Notes: generated from the sequence alone by a model not told the origin. A stretch of 64,000 nt of DNA from Boothiomyces macroporosus (GCA_027604185.1 JADGKB010000022.1:85335-149334), one strand, 5' to 3'; shown: positions 32,451 through 43,298, counted from the first letter of the stretch. Numbers and translations: made by a program.

Positions 32451-35400
32451 ATGTTATCAGATACATCTATAGCTCTTGTCAAGAGAAGCTTGGGAGATTT
32501 CACTTACACGCTACCACCTTCGCCGCTGTCATTCTGGACTGCAATTTTTGGCAAAGTCAGGAAAATGGCAGTAATGGGCAATTCATTTCCAATTGATGCT
32601 CTTATGCAAGGAAATTATTCATCTGGAGGAATGTATTTTTTGGTATGTTTTCGTTAATTCAGCCAATGGCGATCATCGTTGCAATTCTGCTAGTGGGATT
32701 ACTTTTGATGATATTTGCAGGTTGCTGTATGTGCTGCTGTCAATGCTGCGGCAACTTTAGAGCAAAGTATGCCAAAAGGAAACCACCTGGCACTGCCAAG
32801 AAAATCTACGCTTATGTCTTGTTTGGCCTTCCTGTCGTTATCATTGGGTAGATTCAATCTTACACTTAGGTTATGTGCTGCATTCCACATTCTTGGATCA
32901 ATGTATTTGACTACTTCTTTGAAAACAATAGAAAATGGAGTGACAGGAACACTGACTGACACTGGCAGCCTGCTAAACAATGTGCCTAGTGTAGTACAGA
33001 ATTTAGTCAGCAATTTAAAAGTTGATGTTGGTGCTGCCATTGATATGGTGACAAACGCAATCAATATGCAGGTACTTGACCAAAGTATATTTCCTGCTAT
33101 GCTTACCATGATAAATGTACTCTACTCTTGTGCTACTGATCAACAGTTGATTCTTGGAAACTCGACAATTGTTGCTTATGATACTGATTTACTCAAGAAT
33201 GACACAATAGTTTTGCTCGCTAGTAATTTTAAATTAATATTCAGCTACAAATGCCATATTGGCTGCCGTCAACCTTCTTAATTCTCAACAGCAGGTTACT
33301 GGGTACCCAGGCTACAACTGGACTGTTAAACAACAGATATCGACCAGTGGTATTGATGCGACGTCGATTAATAATCAGGCACAAAGTGCTCCCGATACTT
33401 CATCGATTTTTTCTGCTTTAAATACCGCTCCAAATTTGGCCAACTATGCCAATGAAGCAAATTCAACTCTGTATGCAGCAAAAACTTCTGCCTACAATTT
33501 AATTGCCAGTACGAAAGCTAGTAAATTGTAGTTAAATTAGCATTCAAAAACACTTCTGTCAGCAGTTTGGATGGTGTACAAACTATGGTTAACCAAGCAT
33601 TTACTCCAATTCAAACACAAGTGCTTACACAACTGAGTGGATATCAAACGCAAGCCAATTCCATGTTTGCAATGGTAAATGGTTACGATGCCTATAGAGG
33701 ATATGGCCAATTGGCACTGGTACTTGTCTATGCATTGCCAATACTTTTCATTTATACATTTGGGGCTTTTAGAAAACCAGCATTGATGAAGTGCTGCAAC
33801 TTGCTGTGTATCCCATACTACGCCTTGCTATTTATCTTTGCCATTATTTTCGTTTTGATTACCTTTGTTTTGGGAGATGGTACCCAAAGATTAACATAGC
33901 CTGCGATTTGGCATTTGATTACACTGGAAATACCTCGCCACTTGCAGCGGTTCAACCAACAATCGGAATCGCGCTGACTGCAGTTAGCCAATGCTACCAA
34001 AATCAATCTCTTTTCACTGTTATTGGAAACACTGGACTTGTAAACAAAGATCAGTTGAATTTCACAAAACAAGCGAGTACGGTGATCAACTCGTTTAATT
34101 TCTCGCAGATCAATAACTTTAATATCAAGTAAATGCTTATTAAACGTAGTGGGGTTATTAACTTGAGCCAAAATCCTACTTCACAGATTAGTGCCATTTC
34201 AAACTTGAACGTCAGCGCTCTAAATACCTCTGCATTGGATAATATCCACAATGTCTTGGTTACGCCTTTGAACAACTCTTTGACCCAGCTATCTTCTACT
34301 ATTAGTCTGATTCCTGTAGGACAAGCTGGCATTAATGTCACAGGCAGTGCTGTTAATCAAACCATCGTTAATCAGGCGGCCATTGACTTTGCCAATCAAT
34401 TAAATTCAATTGTTACCCAGATTAATTCTATTACAAACAACACAAATGGTGTTTTAACTACAGTTGACAGCAACTCTGCCTTGCTCAGTGCTGCAATCGC
34501 AAATCTTAAAACCTCGGCAACTTCTTTGATTGTAATTTAATTTAATCGTAGAACCATGCATTGACTATCCCAATGTATTACAATTACTCTGTTTCGAATA
34601 TTACCACGTTTGCTACTGCAGTACAAACCAATGTATTCCGTAATTGATATAGATTACCAATGAGATTCCGCTCGTGATTGACTTTATTCTTTCAGCAGTT
34701 GGCGCACAGCAGCAATACCTGTCGGATTCCTTCCCATGTAACGTAATTGCGTCTGATGTGTATCAAATCAGACAAGGTCTATGTGGTGGAATTGTTCCTA
34801 GTTTTGATGCCTTCTGGTCCTCTTTGACAATAATGGCACTCTGGAGTGTCTTTTCGCTTCCTATTATTGTGTTTGTGGCAAACAATCTGTTCCTGGACCT
34901 TACTCCATACCAAAACAAGGATAAGCAATACGAGGAAGATGATATTGGAAAAGACAAGTTAGAAAAGCTAGATGTTAAAACTAAAGGAGCTGAAGGTCCC
35001 CCACCATCAGTATTTGCTCAGGACACGAGAGAATATGTCAGTCCGCTATCCGATGCACCTGTATCTCCTATAGAAAACAAACCTTCAGAGATACCATCTT
35101 TAGATAGAGAATCCCAAAAAGTAGAAAGAGACTCTCCATTCATGGCTGAGCTGCTCAAAATCACACCAGAAGAACCAACCCTTGAACAGCAACAAGGTGA
35201 AATCACTGCCGAAGATGCACTGATCCCAATAACAGGTACTCGATTGCTAAACAAGCTGAAAATGACATTCCACAGTACGACTTTAATTTCCCTGAAACAA
35301 ACGGAGTATCGCTTGGCTTAAATCGAAGTAAGTAGAGTTAATCTAGCCGATATTGAAAACAAGATGCCGATTGTGGAGTCGTTTATTGAAATCAATGATC

Positions 35401-35579
35401 GCGAAGTTGAATTAAAAGAGTCTGTCGTTGTTCCAAAGCCGCAAGAAGAACCTGTCCAAGTGCCAGTTGAAGAGGAGCAGGAAGAGAGCGTTGATGAAGA
35501 TGATAATGAAGATATTATTGATATCCCTGAAGACAGGCCTGGAGTTACTGACTTGTCTGAAGTTGTTGAAGATGATTAA
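32451..35579 (+). CDS. Prominin-like pentaspan membrane glycoprotein (second copy)
   Basis: Paralogue of the gene at 6931-9559, about 975 residues. TM1 (MAIIVAILLVGLLLMIFAG) runs directly into CCMCCCQCCG, a striking Cys cluster as in prominins. TM2 is YVLFGLPVVIIGLCAAF. Large glycosylated loops flank TM3 (QLALVLVYALPILFIYTFG) and TM4 (YYALLFIFAIIFVLITFVLG). TM5 is TIMALWSVFSLPIIVFVAN. The cytoplasmic tail is long and acidic with SP sites, ending DLSEVVEDD. Ten introns: 32643-32662, 32848-32869, 33223-33244, 33521-33540, 33880-33899, 34129-34149, 34532-34551, 34633-34652, 35236-35255 and 35328-35346. The start was chosen at the ATG 32451. The stop lies 34 bp from the convergent MFS gene. Confidence 0.78.
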
Positions 35580-35613
35580 AGTTTTGTTAGTTTTGAACTT
35601 GAATTCGTACATG

Positions 35614-36993
35614 CTAGTCTTTTTTTATTTTGACATTTTCAATTCCGAGATACACAATCAGAGAAACGAAAACCATCCATATGGATCCAGCAAGGTAAAT
35701 CTTGACGGATCCGTATATCCAATATAATAGACAGATTGTCATTGGCCCTAAGCATCTGCCCAGCTGCCCACTAGCCCTAAAGTATCCAAGTACTTTGCCC
35801 TTGTTTTCTTTTGTAGTTTGAGAAGCAAGGGAAGTCAAACACGTCACAACTGTTCCTGATGTAAAACTAAGAAAGATTGCCCCAATGTAGAGATAATAGA
35901 TAGAGGTATTATCCACCGCCAATGTTCCTAGATTAGTAATAGCAACCAATGATAAACAACCCAATAGCGCAAGCTAAAACACCATTAAATACAACATTCT
36001 TTTCCGTTCCAGTGTTTCTGATTCTCCTGACATATCCTCCTTGAACAAGGGCTGTAAATATCCCGATAAACCCAAGCAACCGGCCTTGCTGTTTGTTTGA
36101 GAAATTGAATCTATCAAAAGTAAGAAAAGTAAGAGTAAACTCCATCCCAGAGTAAACAAACAAAAACAAAAAGTGAATTACAGAGAGATTAAAAATTGAT
36201 TTTGTAGATTGCTCTTTGTTTTTCTTTTCATCTCGTTAGATATTGTTACCTTTCTTTACCAAAGTCTCTGGGAGATAAAAATACATGTAAACCGTTTCGA
36301 TTGTGATTAGCACGAGCGCAAACAAGGCAGGAGTAGAGTATTGATTAACTGGCCAATCCGGTAGAATAGTCTTCAAGTCAATAGAAGTGAAATACGCTAA
36401 TATTAACCCAAATTACCACCAACTAGGTTAATTTAGTGTACTTGGAGGACCAAATGAGAACCCAACCGCAAAGCATATACCTACCAAAGCCAATGATCTT
36501 GACCGTGTTTCTTCCGTTGAAATGTCTGATATCATTGCAATCGACATTTGAACGTTTCCTTCTGTCAATCCACCAATGATTCTGCTCCACACAAACAAAA
36601 CAAAAGAATCCCCAAAAATCCATAAAATCATTGATAATGCATTCCCAAGCATGGATACCAACAAAACCGGTCTTCGTCCATATTTATCACTCAAGGAGCC
36701 CTACATTAGAAAAGAGTACAATCCACGGTGCGCTGATAAACTGCAAGAATGAATACATTGAACCCAGTAATCCGCCAAATAGGACAATATCCAGCTTGGG
36801 CGCAAGCCCTAGATGATGTGTAAATGCTGTTACTTGACTTTTGATTGAATGGTAGAGCAGGTCGTTCTTTGTCTCGTAATGCTTCAGCAACCGCGGCATC
36901 AGGGGCAAGATAATTGTAAACGCCTGGTTAGCGAATCAGTACTAGTAAATCAATGATTAGCGCTGTTACAATAATCCGGATTGTGTTTTGCAT
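35614..36993 (-). CDS. Major facilitator superfamily transporter (TetA/DHA1-like)
   Basis: This is a 12-TM drug:proton-antiporter-type MFS protein, about 420 residues. It starts MQNTIRIIVTALIIDLL. The signature loop between TM2 and TM3 is GSLSDKYGRRPVLLVSMLG, formed across an intron. RIIGGLTEGNVQMSIAMISD is TM4, and motif C is FGPPIGAYF after splicing. The second half has GRLLGFIGIFTALVQGGYVR and GYFRASGQLGRCLGPMTICL. Six introns: 36924-36942 (19), 36701-36719 (19), 36423-36441 (19), 36397-36416 (20), 36232-36249 (18, the shortest found) and 35928-35946 (19). The two central introns enclose a 6-nt microexon at 36417-36422. The substrate cannot be predicted. Confidence 0.87.
36417..36422 (-). 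other. 6-nt microexon in the MFS gene
   Basis: Between introns 36423-36441 and 36397-36416, the six coding bases ttggtg supply part of Ile, Gly and part of Ala in FGPP-IGA-YF. Without this microexon the conserved 'GPPIGA' of MFS motif C is lost and the frame lacks two residues. Both flanking introns have GTA starts and TTAA..TAG ends. Confidence 0.75.
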
Positions 36994-37120
36994 GGAGATT
37001 GAAAAAAGCAAGAGTAATTTCTAAAAAAAGGAAATTGCTCATGTTGGCTATCATCTTTCATTTGTAGCTGCTATGAAACCCTCTTGTGTTTTCGCAATTC
37101 GCTCTATTCATACCTGCTGA

Positions 37121-37230
37121 GAAATATCCGCCATATGATATCCACCTTATGATATATATCCGCACAATATATTTCAGCCATATGATATATATCCGCACAA
37201 TAGATATCTGCACAATATATTTCAGCCATA
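37121..37230. repeat. Short imperfect AT-rich direct repeats
   Basis: The exact 20-mer gcacaatatatttcagccat occurs at 37162-37181 and 37210-37229 (48-bp spacing). Related pieces 'atatatatccgcacaata' and 'tccgccatatgatatcc' surround it, giving about two and a half diverged units. The array lies between the MFS start and the mitochondrial bL34 gene. No gene or inverted termini are associated. Confidence 0.65.
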
Positions 37231-37293
37231 AGAAATTTCAAGGACATTCTATTGGTGGGAAATAATTCAAAGTCCCTGTAAAATAATAGTTTA

Positions 37294-37521
37294 TTAATGA
37301 GTAAGATATTTTCTTCCTTTGAGCATTCGCCTCTTCAAAATCAATCTTCCGCCATAAGTCCTAAGACGGTGCAAGAATCCACAAGACCGCTTTCGCTTTA
37401 ATGTATTTGGCTGGTATTCCCTACCATACGTCACACTTCTGGTCTGAATATTGAATGGTAAATTGAATGATAAAGTGCTTCTGGTTATCAATGGCCTGAG
37501 CGATTTCAAGACTGAAAACAT
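37294..37521 (-). CDS. MRPL34: Mitochondrial large-subunit ribosomal protein bL34m
   Basis: This intronless 75-codon gene encodes the mitochondrial homologue of bacterial L34. A mitochondrial presequence rich in Ser, Arg and hydrophobics ([15 protein letters not shown]) precedes the conserved domain: [20 protein letters not shown], then [20 protein letters not shown]. This matches the L34 pattern '(T/R)xQPsxxxRxRxHGFxxRMxTxxGRxxLxxRRxKGRxxL'. The domain spans nearly the whole mature protein, as usual. Confidence 0.95.
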   Translation of the reverse strand: MFSVLKSLRPLITRSTLSFNLPFNIQTRSVTYGREYQPNTLKRKRSCGFLHRLRTYGGRLILKRRMLKGRKYLTH

Positions 37522-38174
37522 TTTTTCGAAAGAAAATATTTTGTGGCTGGTGCAAGTACACTTGGCTGGGTTGCTTTCATTTTTACAGAACTGTATATTA
37601 GTTGTGATTTAATTCGAAAAACCATATTAGTTGTGATTTAATTCGAAAAACTATACTTTATATTGCGAGCTTTTCCGGTTTGTTTGGCGTGGTTAGGAGC
37701 ATTAGATCGCGGGTATTGGAATCCGCAATTGAATAGTGCACAACTATTAATTAGTGATCGCTTATGCTTGTAGTGTCTAGTGCACACATTTCCGGTAGTG
37801 ATCTAGTAATTTCCGTGCGTCACTGTTCAGCGCTGATCTAGTGCCAATCCCTAGATACCAAAAAGTTCTGTTTATCAGAATATACAGTTTAATATGCTAA
37901 TTTCAAGTCTAATTCTATTGATCCACGCGTATTAGCGGCAAGTCTCGGTAAATGAAAGTTAAATTACGAGAGAATAAAACAGATTCACTTGAATTATAAC
38001 GATATATCCACTTACATACCAATATAAATGATTCTAGAATTCAATTTTCACATGTTTTAATTATCACAGGTCAATTGCTACGTGCATTGACATTGTACTA
38101 AAGTCATTACTGTTTCGAAATTTTTCACCATTTTTCTCAAGTAAGACTAGATCAAAGAGCAGATCTAACCCTAG
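37522..38174. other. Intergenic region between bL34m and ERG6
   Basis: This is the roughly 650-bp shared upstream region of two divergent, probably highly expressed genes. It includes the direct repeat described separately at 37595-37651. I found no convincing ORF, tRNA or known element. The last 100 bp before the ERG6 ATG are pyrimidine-rich on the plus strand (tttttctcaagtaag..), compatible with a core promoter or leader. Confidence 0.5.
37595..37651. repeat. Perfect 28-bp tandem repeat in the bL34m/ERG6 promoter region
   Basis: Two identical 28-bp copies, atattagttgtgatttaa plus ttcgaaaaac, lie at 37595-37622 and 37624-37651, separated by one base. They are too short and perfect to be old. 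They may be a recent slippage duplication or a doubled regulatory site. Confidence 0.8.
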
Positions 38175-39378
38175 ATGACCAAGCCAGAATTACCAACTCC
38201 AAACCAAAACCCTGAGCAAGACAACTTCCTCTTGCGTCTTCGTACAAAGAACACTGATTCCTCTTCCCATGCTGCTACTGTATCTTCCTACGCATCTTAC
38301 TGGGAAGCAGATCACAAAAATGGTATCGAGAATACTGATCAAACTGTTGCTGAAAGACGCAAGGGATCTGACTCTCTCACTAACCACTTTTACGATATGG
38401 TTACTGACTTTTATGAATATGGCTGGGGACAATCTTTCCACTTTGCTCCAATCTACAAGGACAGTACTTTTACCCAATGTATTTCCAGACATGAAGATTT
38501 CCTTGCTTTGAAACTTGGCTTGAAACCAGGAATGACCTGTCTCGATGTTGGATGCGGTGTAGGTACGTACCCTTGATCTATAATGATCCAAGTGCAGATC
38601 TAACGCTAGGTGGTCCATTGAGAGAAATTGCTAAATTCTCTGGTTCAAAGATTGTTGGATTGAATAACAATGAATATCAAGTGAAACGTTGCGACTTTTT
38701 GGCCAACAAGTATGGAATGACCCGTTTGTGCAAAGCTGTAAAGGGTAACTTTGAAGCCATGCCTTTCCCTGACAACCACTTTGATGCTGCTTACGCCATC
38801 GAAGCGACTTGCCATGCTCGCCATTTGGAAAACCCATACGGTGAAGTTTTCCGTACCTTGAAACCTGGTTCTTACTTTGCTTGCTATGAATGGTTGACTA
38901 CTGAAGATTATGATGAATCCAACTTGACTCACAAAAGGATTATCCATGCTCTTGAAGAAGGAAACTCGATCGCAAAACTTTACACTATCGAACAGTGTTT
39001 ACAAGCGGTAAAGAATGTTGGATTTGAATTGGTTGAATACCAAGATTTAGCTGACCCTCGCAACCCAATTGTCCAATCGGCTCAACAACCATGGCAAACT
39101 CCATTAAAAGGGTCATACAAATTATCATTTGACAACCTAACTAATTTCACCATGAACCCATTAGGCAGATTGTAAATTTTTACTAATGTAGTATCACTGA
39201 CAAATTCGTATGGGGATTAGAAATGGTTGGATTCGCACCTAAAGGTACTCGTCAAGTATCACAGATCTTGAACAAGGGAGCTGATGCTCTTGTTGAAGCT
39301 GGTGATTTGAATTTGTTTACTCCAATGTTTTTCTTTTTAGCTCGCAAACCTTTGGAAACTGAAGTCGTTGAACATTAA
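38175..39378 (+). CDS. ERG6: Sterol 24-C-methyltransferase
   Basis: ERG6 transfers a methyl group from S-adenosylmethionine to C24 of zymosterol or lanosterol-type sterols in lipid droplets/ER, the step that distinguishes fungal ergosterol from animal cholesterol. The protein has about 378 residues. Motifs: YEYGWGQSFHFAPIYKDS, LKPGMTCLDVGCGVGGPLRE (SAM motif I, completed across the intron), YAIEATCHA, and a C-terminal sterol-methyltransferase domain ending LARKPLETEVVEH. Introns: 38563-38609 (47 nt, one of the longest here) and 39172-39191 (20 nt). Codons look more biased than in neighbouring genes, as expected for high expression. Confidence 0.97.
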
Positions 39379-39601
39379 TCAATAAAGTTATTGATCTATT
39401 ACAAGTTTATTTCATTTGGGACGCTCCATATGTTTCTGTTTGTGAGTTGTAACCCAGATCGAGATGATCCTGACCAGGGTGTGATGGTATTTAACAGTGA
39501 CCAGCCTATTCTACCTCGTGGTGTGAAGAGAGACGTTTGTTAATAAAGCCGATCAGCGGAATCCAATTCAAAGCAAATTCAAACTACAAGAAATGATATT
39601 T

Positions 39602-40411
39602 TTAATGTTGGTATCTTGGCAATGATTTTGGCATTTCTTGGATCTGTCTGATATCAAAAAAGATGTTTGTCTGGAAAAACACCAGGAATACTATTGTGAT
39701 GGCATCCAGTACTGCCGTCCCGCTAACAAATACAAGACCCCAACCGTAGTATACATGCGACGGGTATTTGACCAGACTCTTGTTGATGATGATGTTTAGA
39801 ATTACTATGAATGCCAATTTCACTAGGTTTTGGATCAGCATCAGCACTAGCGTTATCAATTTAAAGATTCTGGAGCAGAGGTTGAATTGGTCGACTGATG
39901 GCTGTTTGTTGTAGACGTACCATACATTGAACGCGATCACACAACCAACTAGAAAGAGCGTGATTAGGCTGGTAATGTACAAAACTGGAACTGCACGCCA
40001 AATTGAATTGCTTGAACAGAAAAACCCGCGATCTATCAAAATTGAATCTCCTTGAAAGGTCACATACCCTAACTGTGTACAGGCTTGTGAGTATGATTGC
40101 ACAACTGTAGTGTTGAGGATTAAATCAGTTGACTGGCCCACATCTATTGCAAAATAGGAATATGAAAATATTCCAAAATCGAATTCAACTTCAGAAGGAC
40201 CATTTTCAGGAACACTCTCTTCAGAATGAAAAACGTTTCTATCTATCAACGTCAGTACCATAAAAATGAACGAAGTTGATACAAGGAGGGTGAATGTTGT
40301 CAGCCAGCCTCTAACTAGTTTGATTTCTTTCATTTGTGAGAAATGCTGAAAAATGTCAACTGTGCGACTTTCCTTATGGGTGTTCGGCAGCCGGGCCACC
40401 ATCCCTTTCAT
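39602..40411 (-). CDS. Four-TM membrane protein of unknown function
   Basis: This intronless protein of about 269 residues starts MKGMVARLPNTHKES. Four hydrophobic helices: GWLTTFTLLVSTSFIFMVLT, VPVLYITSLITLFLVGCVIA, LITLVLMLIQNLVKLAFIVI and WGLVFVSGTAVLDAITIVFL. The first extracellular loop is large (about 80 residues) with one NTT glycosylation site and two cysteines (QACTQLGY, FFCSSNS). The overall layout resembles claudin/SUR7-type tetraspans, but I do not see the W-x-x-W or GLW-C-C signature, so no family is assigned. The start is at the ATG 40411; an in-frame extension upstream has no ATG. Confidence 0.6.
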   Translation of the reverse strand: MKGMVARLPNTHKESRTVDIFQHFSQMKEIKLVRGWLTTFTLLVSTSFIFMVLTLIDRNVFHSEESVPENGPSEVEFDFGIFSYSYFAIDVGQSTDLILNTTVVQSYSQACTQLGYVTFQGDSILIDRGFFCSSNSIWRAVPVLYITSLITLFLVGCVIAFNVWYVYNKQPSVDQFNLCSRIFKLITLVLMLIQNLVKLAFIVILNIIINKSLVKYPSHVYYGWGLVFVSGTAVLDAITIVFLVFFQTNIFFDIRQIQEMPKSLPRYQH

Positions 40412-40492
40412 GGTCAATCAGCTTTTTTGAGTGTTTGTCTTTGATGAATGCAGCAAAGAAATAGCATCACTGTATTTCCACTTGAAGAGCGT

Positions 40493-40554
40493 TCGTCTGG
40501 CAGTGTTTATAAAGAGTGGTAAACTGCAAGAGAACTCGTCTGGCAGTGTTTATA
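40493..40554. repeat. 19-bp direct repeat in the 40.4-40.7 kb intergenic region
   Basis: The 19-mer tcgtctggcagtgtttata occurs at 40493-40511 and 40536-40554, 43 bp apart. It lies upstream of the four-TM gene. It could be a doubled factor-binding site; nothing else in the surrounding 320-bp gap is recognisable. Confidence 0.6.
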
Positions 40555-40740
40555 TTGCGATAAAATCTCAAAAGTACAGGAATTGCGCTGGTAAACGGAC
40601 GCTACTCCAAGGTATTAGAACATTTTATTAGTAGTGTGCATGTGTGGGAAGTCGGAGTTCCGAGCACGGCCGTAACAGAATATTTGACCCGAACATATGA
40701 CAACGCACGGTTCAATTTGATAAATAAGCCTTTATTACAT

Positions 40741-41457
40741 TTATTGACAAGTAGCAGTATGTCCAAAGGTGTTTGCAGGCATAGCAGGGTTGCGATCTCC
40801 ACCTTGGACTTTGTTTAGGCAATCAGCTAGTTTACCTGCTCCAGCACTTCCGGCAGCTGCTCCACAAGCATTACATTTGGCAATCAATGCTTCTTTGGAA
40901 GTAGTTTTAAAAGATCCTGAGGAAGTGCAAAGTGAACCGTTCAAAGTGCCAGGACATTGAGGAAGGTTGTTGAGGTTTTCCCCAGAGTTATTTTGTTGGT
41001 TGTTTGATTGGTTTTGATTACTTGCGGGTTGATTGGTTTGCTGAGATGATTGTTGATTACAATCGACAAATTCCCACTTGACGTTGATGTTTCCATCAGC
41101 GCCTGCACTTCCATTGTGGATCTGCTCAACTCCTTTCTTGCCCAGTTCAATAGTTCCAGGAATACATCTAGCCCCACAGCGTGATTGCACTTTGGCAATC
41201 ACTGAACCTTTATCACCGGTTACTTTGATGCATCTTCCACATTGAGGGGTTTTAAAGTCTCCGCCAAAGTCGGCAACACCCAAAGCAGCAACAATGTTGT
41301 TAGAGAAATCAACAGGAATACCGCAAGAACCTTCAGACAACTTTTCATCGGCAGTAATCAGTTTTTGTTGGGCAGGTTGTTGGACCAAAAACCCTCCAAA
41401 ATCTGGAGCTGGCGCAGAAGCTACAAGGGCAATCAAGTATGCAGTAAAAGGATTCAT
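40741..41457 (-). CDS. Secreted expansin-like / double-psi beta-barrel protein
   Basis: This intronless protein has 238 residues. The N-terminus MNPFTAYLIALVASAPAP is a short signal peptide. A double-psi beta-barrel domain follows: GSCGIPVDFSNNIVAALGVA, then CGRCIKVTGDKGSVIAKVQS and CGARCIPGTIELGKKG, with the closing WEFVDC. These are the Cys and Asp-Cys positions of the expansin/loosenin/RlpA-like fold. A Gln/Asn/Ser-rich linker leads to a second Cys-containing C-terminal domain (CPGTLNGSLC, KCNACGAAAG, TATCQ), unlike plant expansin's CBM63. It is probably secreted and acts on cell-wall polysaccharide of self or host/substrate. I do not see the full catalytic set of GH45. Confidence 0.8.
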   Translation of the reverse strand: MNPFTAYLIALVASAPAPDFGGFLVQQPAQQKLITADEKLSEGSCGIPVDFSNNIVAALGVADFGGDFKTPQCGRCIKVTGDKGSVIAKVQSRCGARCIPGTIELGKKGVEQIHNGSAGADGNINVKWEFVDCNQQSSQQTNQPASNQNQSNNQQNNSGENLNNLPQCPGTLNGSLCTSSGSFKTTSKEALIAKCNACGAAAGSAGAGKLADCLNKVQGGDRNPAMPANTFGHTATCQ

Positions 41458-42213
41458 TGTAGTTGTTGGATATCTCTTGATATTTATAGATTTGAATCAG
41501 GGCAAATGATTCATGGCCACCAATCCAGGCTCTTACTTTTTCCCTTTTTTAGGTTTATTTTCCAAGGCTCACATTTTGATAATCTTGGCTCATCAAATTG
41601 ATTTCTTTGAGATCCAGATTGATAATGATTCCTATATTTAGCTAGAATTTTTTCAAGTGCTTATTACAAGTTTGATTGCTAATCTTTTGTTGCCATTATT
41701 TATGTTACATTTTCAGGTCAGGAACTTGAAAAAAAGCTTGCCATTGCAGAGGAGACTACCACATAGAGAAGCAGGCAAATAAAGAATAGAGTTCTTGGAG
41801 TTACACGCAAACTCGAGACTGACATTCAATGCTGGATTTAACTCGTTGTTAACTTTCTATTTTGCGAATGAAGCTGCTGAGCAATACCCACCATTCTTGG
41901 ACAGTGTGGAAATTATACCAGTGTAGCTAGGCTAACTTCATCTACGCGGAAAAGTTTGAATTGATTAATCCTGTCGTCTACAAGAAACTCTCTAAACTTT
42001 TTGAAGAGATACTTTGGTATTTGTAAGAATTACGAGTATCCAGCAACAACAAAAAAATCTTATTGACTCTTTATCTGACCCTCCAGAGAGCAATTCATTG
42101 GTATTCCGATTAAAGTTTCCATACTTTTCTTTTCCTTGCAGGCGAGTAAGACAAAGTTAAAATGTATTTATTATTGGCTATGGGACAAACATACACTGAT
42201 TCCAAACAAAGAA
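41458..42213. other. Intergenic region with unresolved coding-like pieces
   Basis: On the plus strand, open stretches read like protein: about 41815-41925 (LTFYFANEAAEQYPPFLDS) and 41940-42027 (NFIYAEKFELINPVVYKKL), both in frames broken by stops. A small intron-bearing gene or a pseudogene is possible. I could not find splice sites that join them cleanly, so no CDS is called. The remainder is AT-rich with no other feature. Confidence 0.35.
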
Positions 42214-43062
42214 TCAAACTAAATTCTCTTTTAGCCAGTTCAAAACCTCCACATTTCCGTTTTCAATCGCAAACTTGAATGTCCGTTCATCCCAAGGGCA
42301 TTCATTATCTTTGAGCCATTGCAAAATTTCAATTGATCCATGAAGCGCAGCATAACAAAACGTCTCTTCATCCCATGGACACCCATTTTCTTTAAGCCAT
42401 TTCAGATTATCCAAGTTTCCATTTTGTGCTGCAGAACTAAATGTTTCGTTATCCCATGGACATCCATTTTCTTTCAGCCATTTCATTTTCTCCAAGCTAC
42501 CACAATACGCGACTAAATTGAATGTCTGTTGATCCCAGGGACAACCATTTGCCCTCAGCCATTTCAATTTTGAAAAATCTTGATTAAACAATGCAAACCA
42601 GATTGTCGATGCATCCCAGGGACAATTGTTCTCTTTTAGCCATATCATATTTTCCAAGTTTCCATGAAAGGAGGCCAAACAAAATGTTTCTGCGTTCCAA
42701 GGACATCCTCTTTCTCTTAGCCATTTCATACTGTCCAAGTTTCCTCGAGACGCTGCATCATGGAATGTCTTTTCGTTCCAAGGACATCCATTATCCTTGA
42801 GCCATTCCATAATTTCCGGGTTTCCCAAGCTTGCTGCTGACCGAAATGTATTTTCGTTCCAAGGAAACCCTTTCTCTTTGAGCCATTTCAAATTCTCAAG
42901 GTTTCCACTATAGGCTGCGCCATTGATTGTAAAGAACTCGGTTACTCTCTTTACATGATCGCTTTGTAATTCCCTTGTGGATTTTAAAGTATCTTCATCA
43001 CACAGTAGCCAAATTTCATCCCAAACTTCAACCGGCAAGTGCTTGATCTCGGAATGCATCAA
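42214..43062 (-). CDS. Repeat protein with WLKENGCPWD-type ankyrin-like repeats
   Basis: This intronless protein has 282 residues. The N-terminal F-box-like segment HLPVEVWDEIWLLCDEDTLK is followed by about nine tandem 27-residue repeats of the form LKWLKENGCPWDExTFxxAAxxGNLE. The repeat is an ankyrin variant common in amoebae, oomycetes and giant viruses. F-box plus repeat architecture suggests a substrate adaptor of an SCF ubiquitin ligase (inference). The neighbour at 43299-44306 is a tandem paralogue on the same strand. The C-terminus ends in the middle of a repeat, at NWLKENLV, as is usual for the family. Confidence 0.85.
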   Translation of the reverse strand: MMHSEIKHLPVEVWDEIWLLCDEDTLKSTRELQSDHVKRVTEFFTINGAAYSGNLENLKWLKEKGFPWNENTFRSAASLGNPEIMEWLKDNGCPWNEKTFHDAASRGNLDSMKWLRERGCPWNAETFCLASFHGNLENMIWLKENNCPWDASTIWFALFNQDFSKLKWLRANGCPWDQQTFNLVAYCGSLEKMKWLKENGCPWDNETFSSAAQNGNLDNLKWLKENGCPWDEETFCYAALHGSIEILQWLKDNECPWDERTFKFAIENGNVEVLNWLKENLV

Positions 43063-43298
43063 GTATAAGAAAATGCCACCTCTGTCATATTTGACAGCGC
43101 CACTTTTGATTGGTAGTTACAGGGGATAGTCCTACTATCAAAGCCCAAATAGAGAGACATAATTCTTACTTTGAATTACAAAGAATATAAATACTTTATC
43201 AAAAACATATGTTACCATATATGGAATAAATTACCTATATAATAGAACGACTCTCAATCTCTTGCTCTCCTGGTAGGATAAAGTCAATTTATTCCTTG

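Noticed and set aside
1..35600. Frame breaks in nearly every conserved gene could be sequencing errors or programmed frameshifts.
   Set aside because: Each break coincides with an 18-23 nt segment bounded by GT(A)..AG with a branch-like motif, and removal restores conserved motifs exactly. Random indels would not produce this regular pattern.
39602..40411. The four-TM protein as a SUR7/PalI or claudin family member.
   Set aside because: The general topology fits, but the diagnostic Cys/Trp loop motifs are not visible; kept as unknown.
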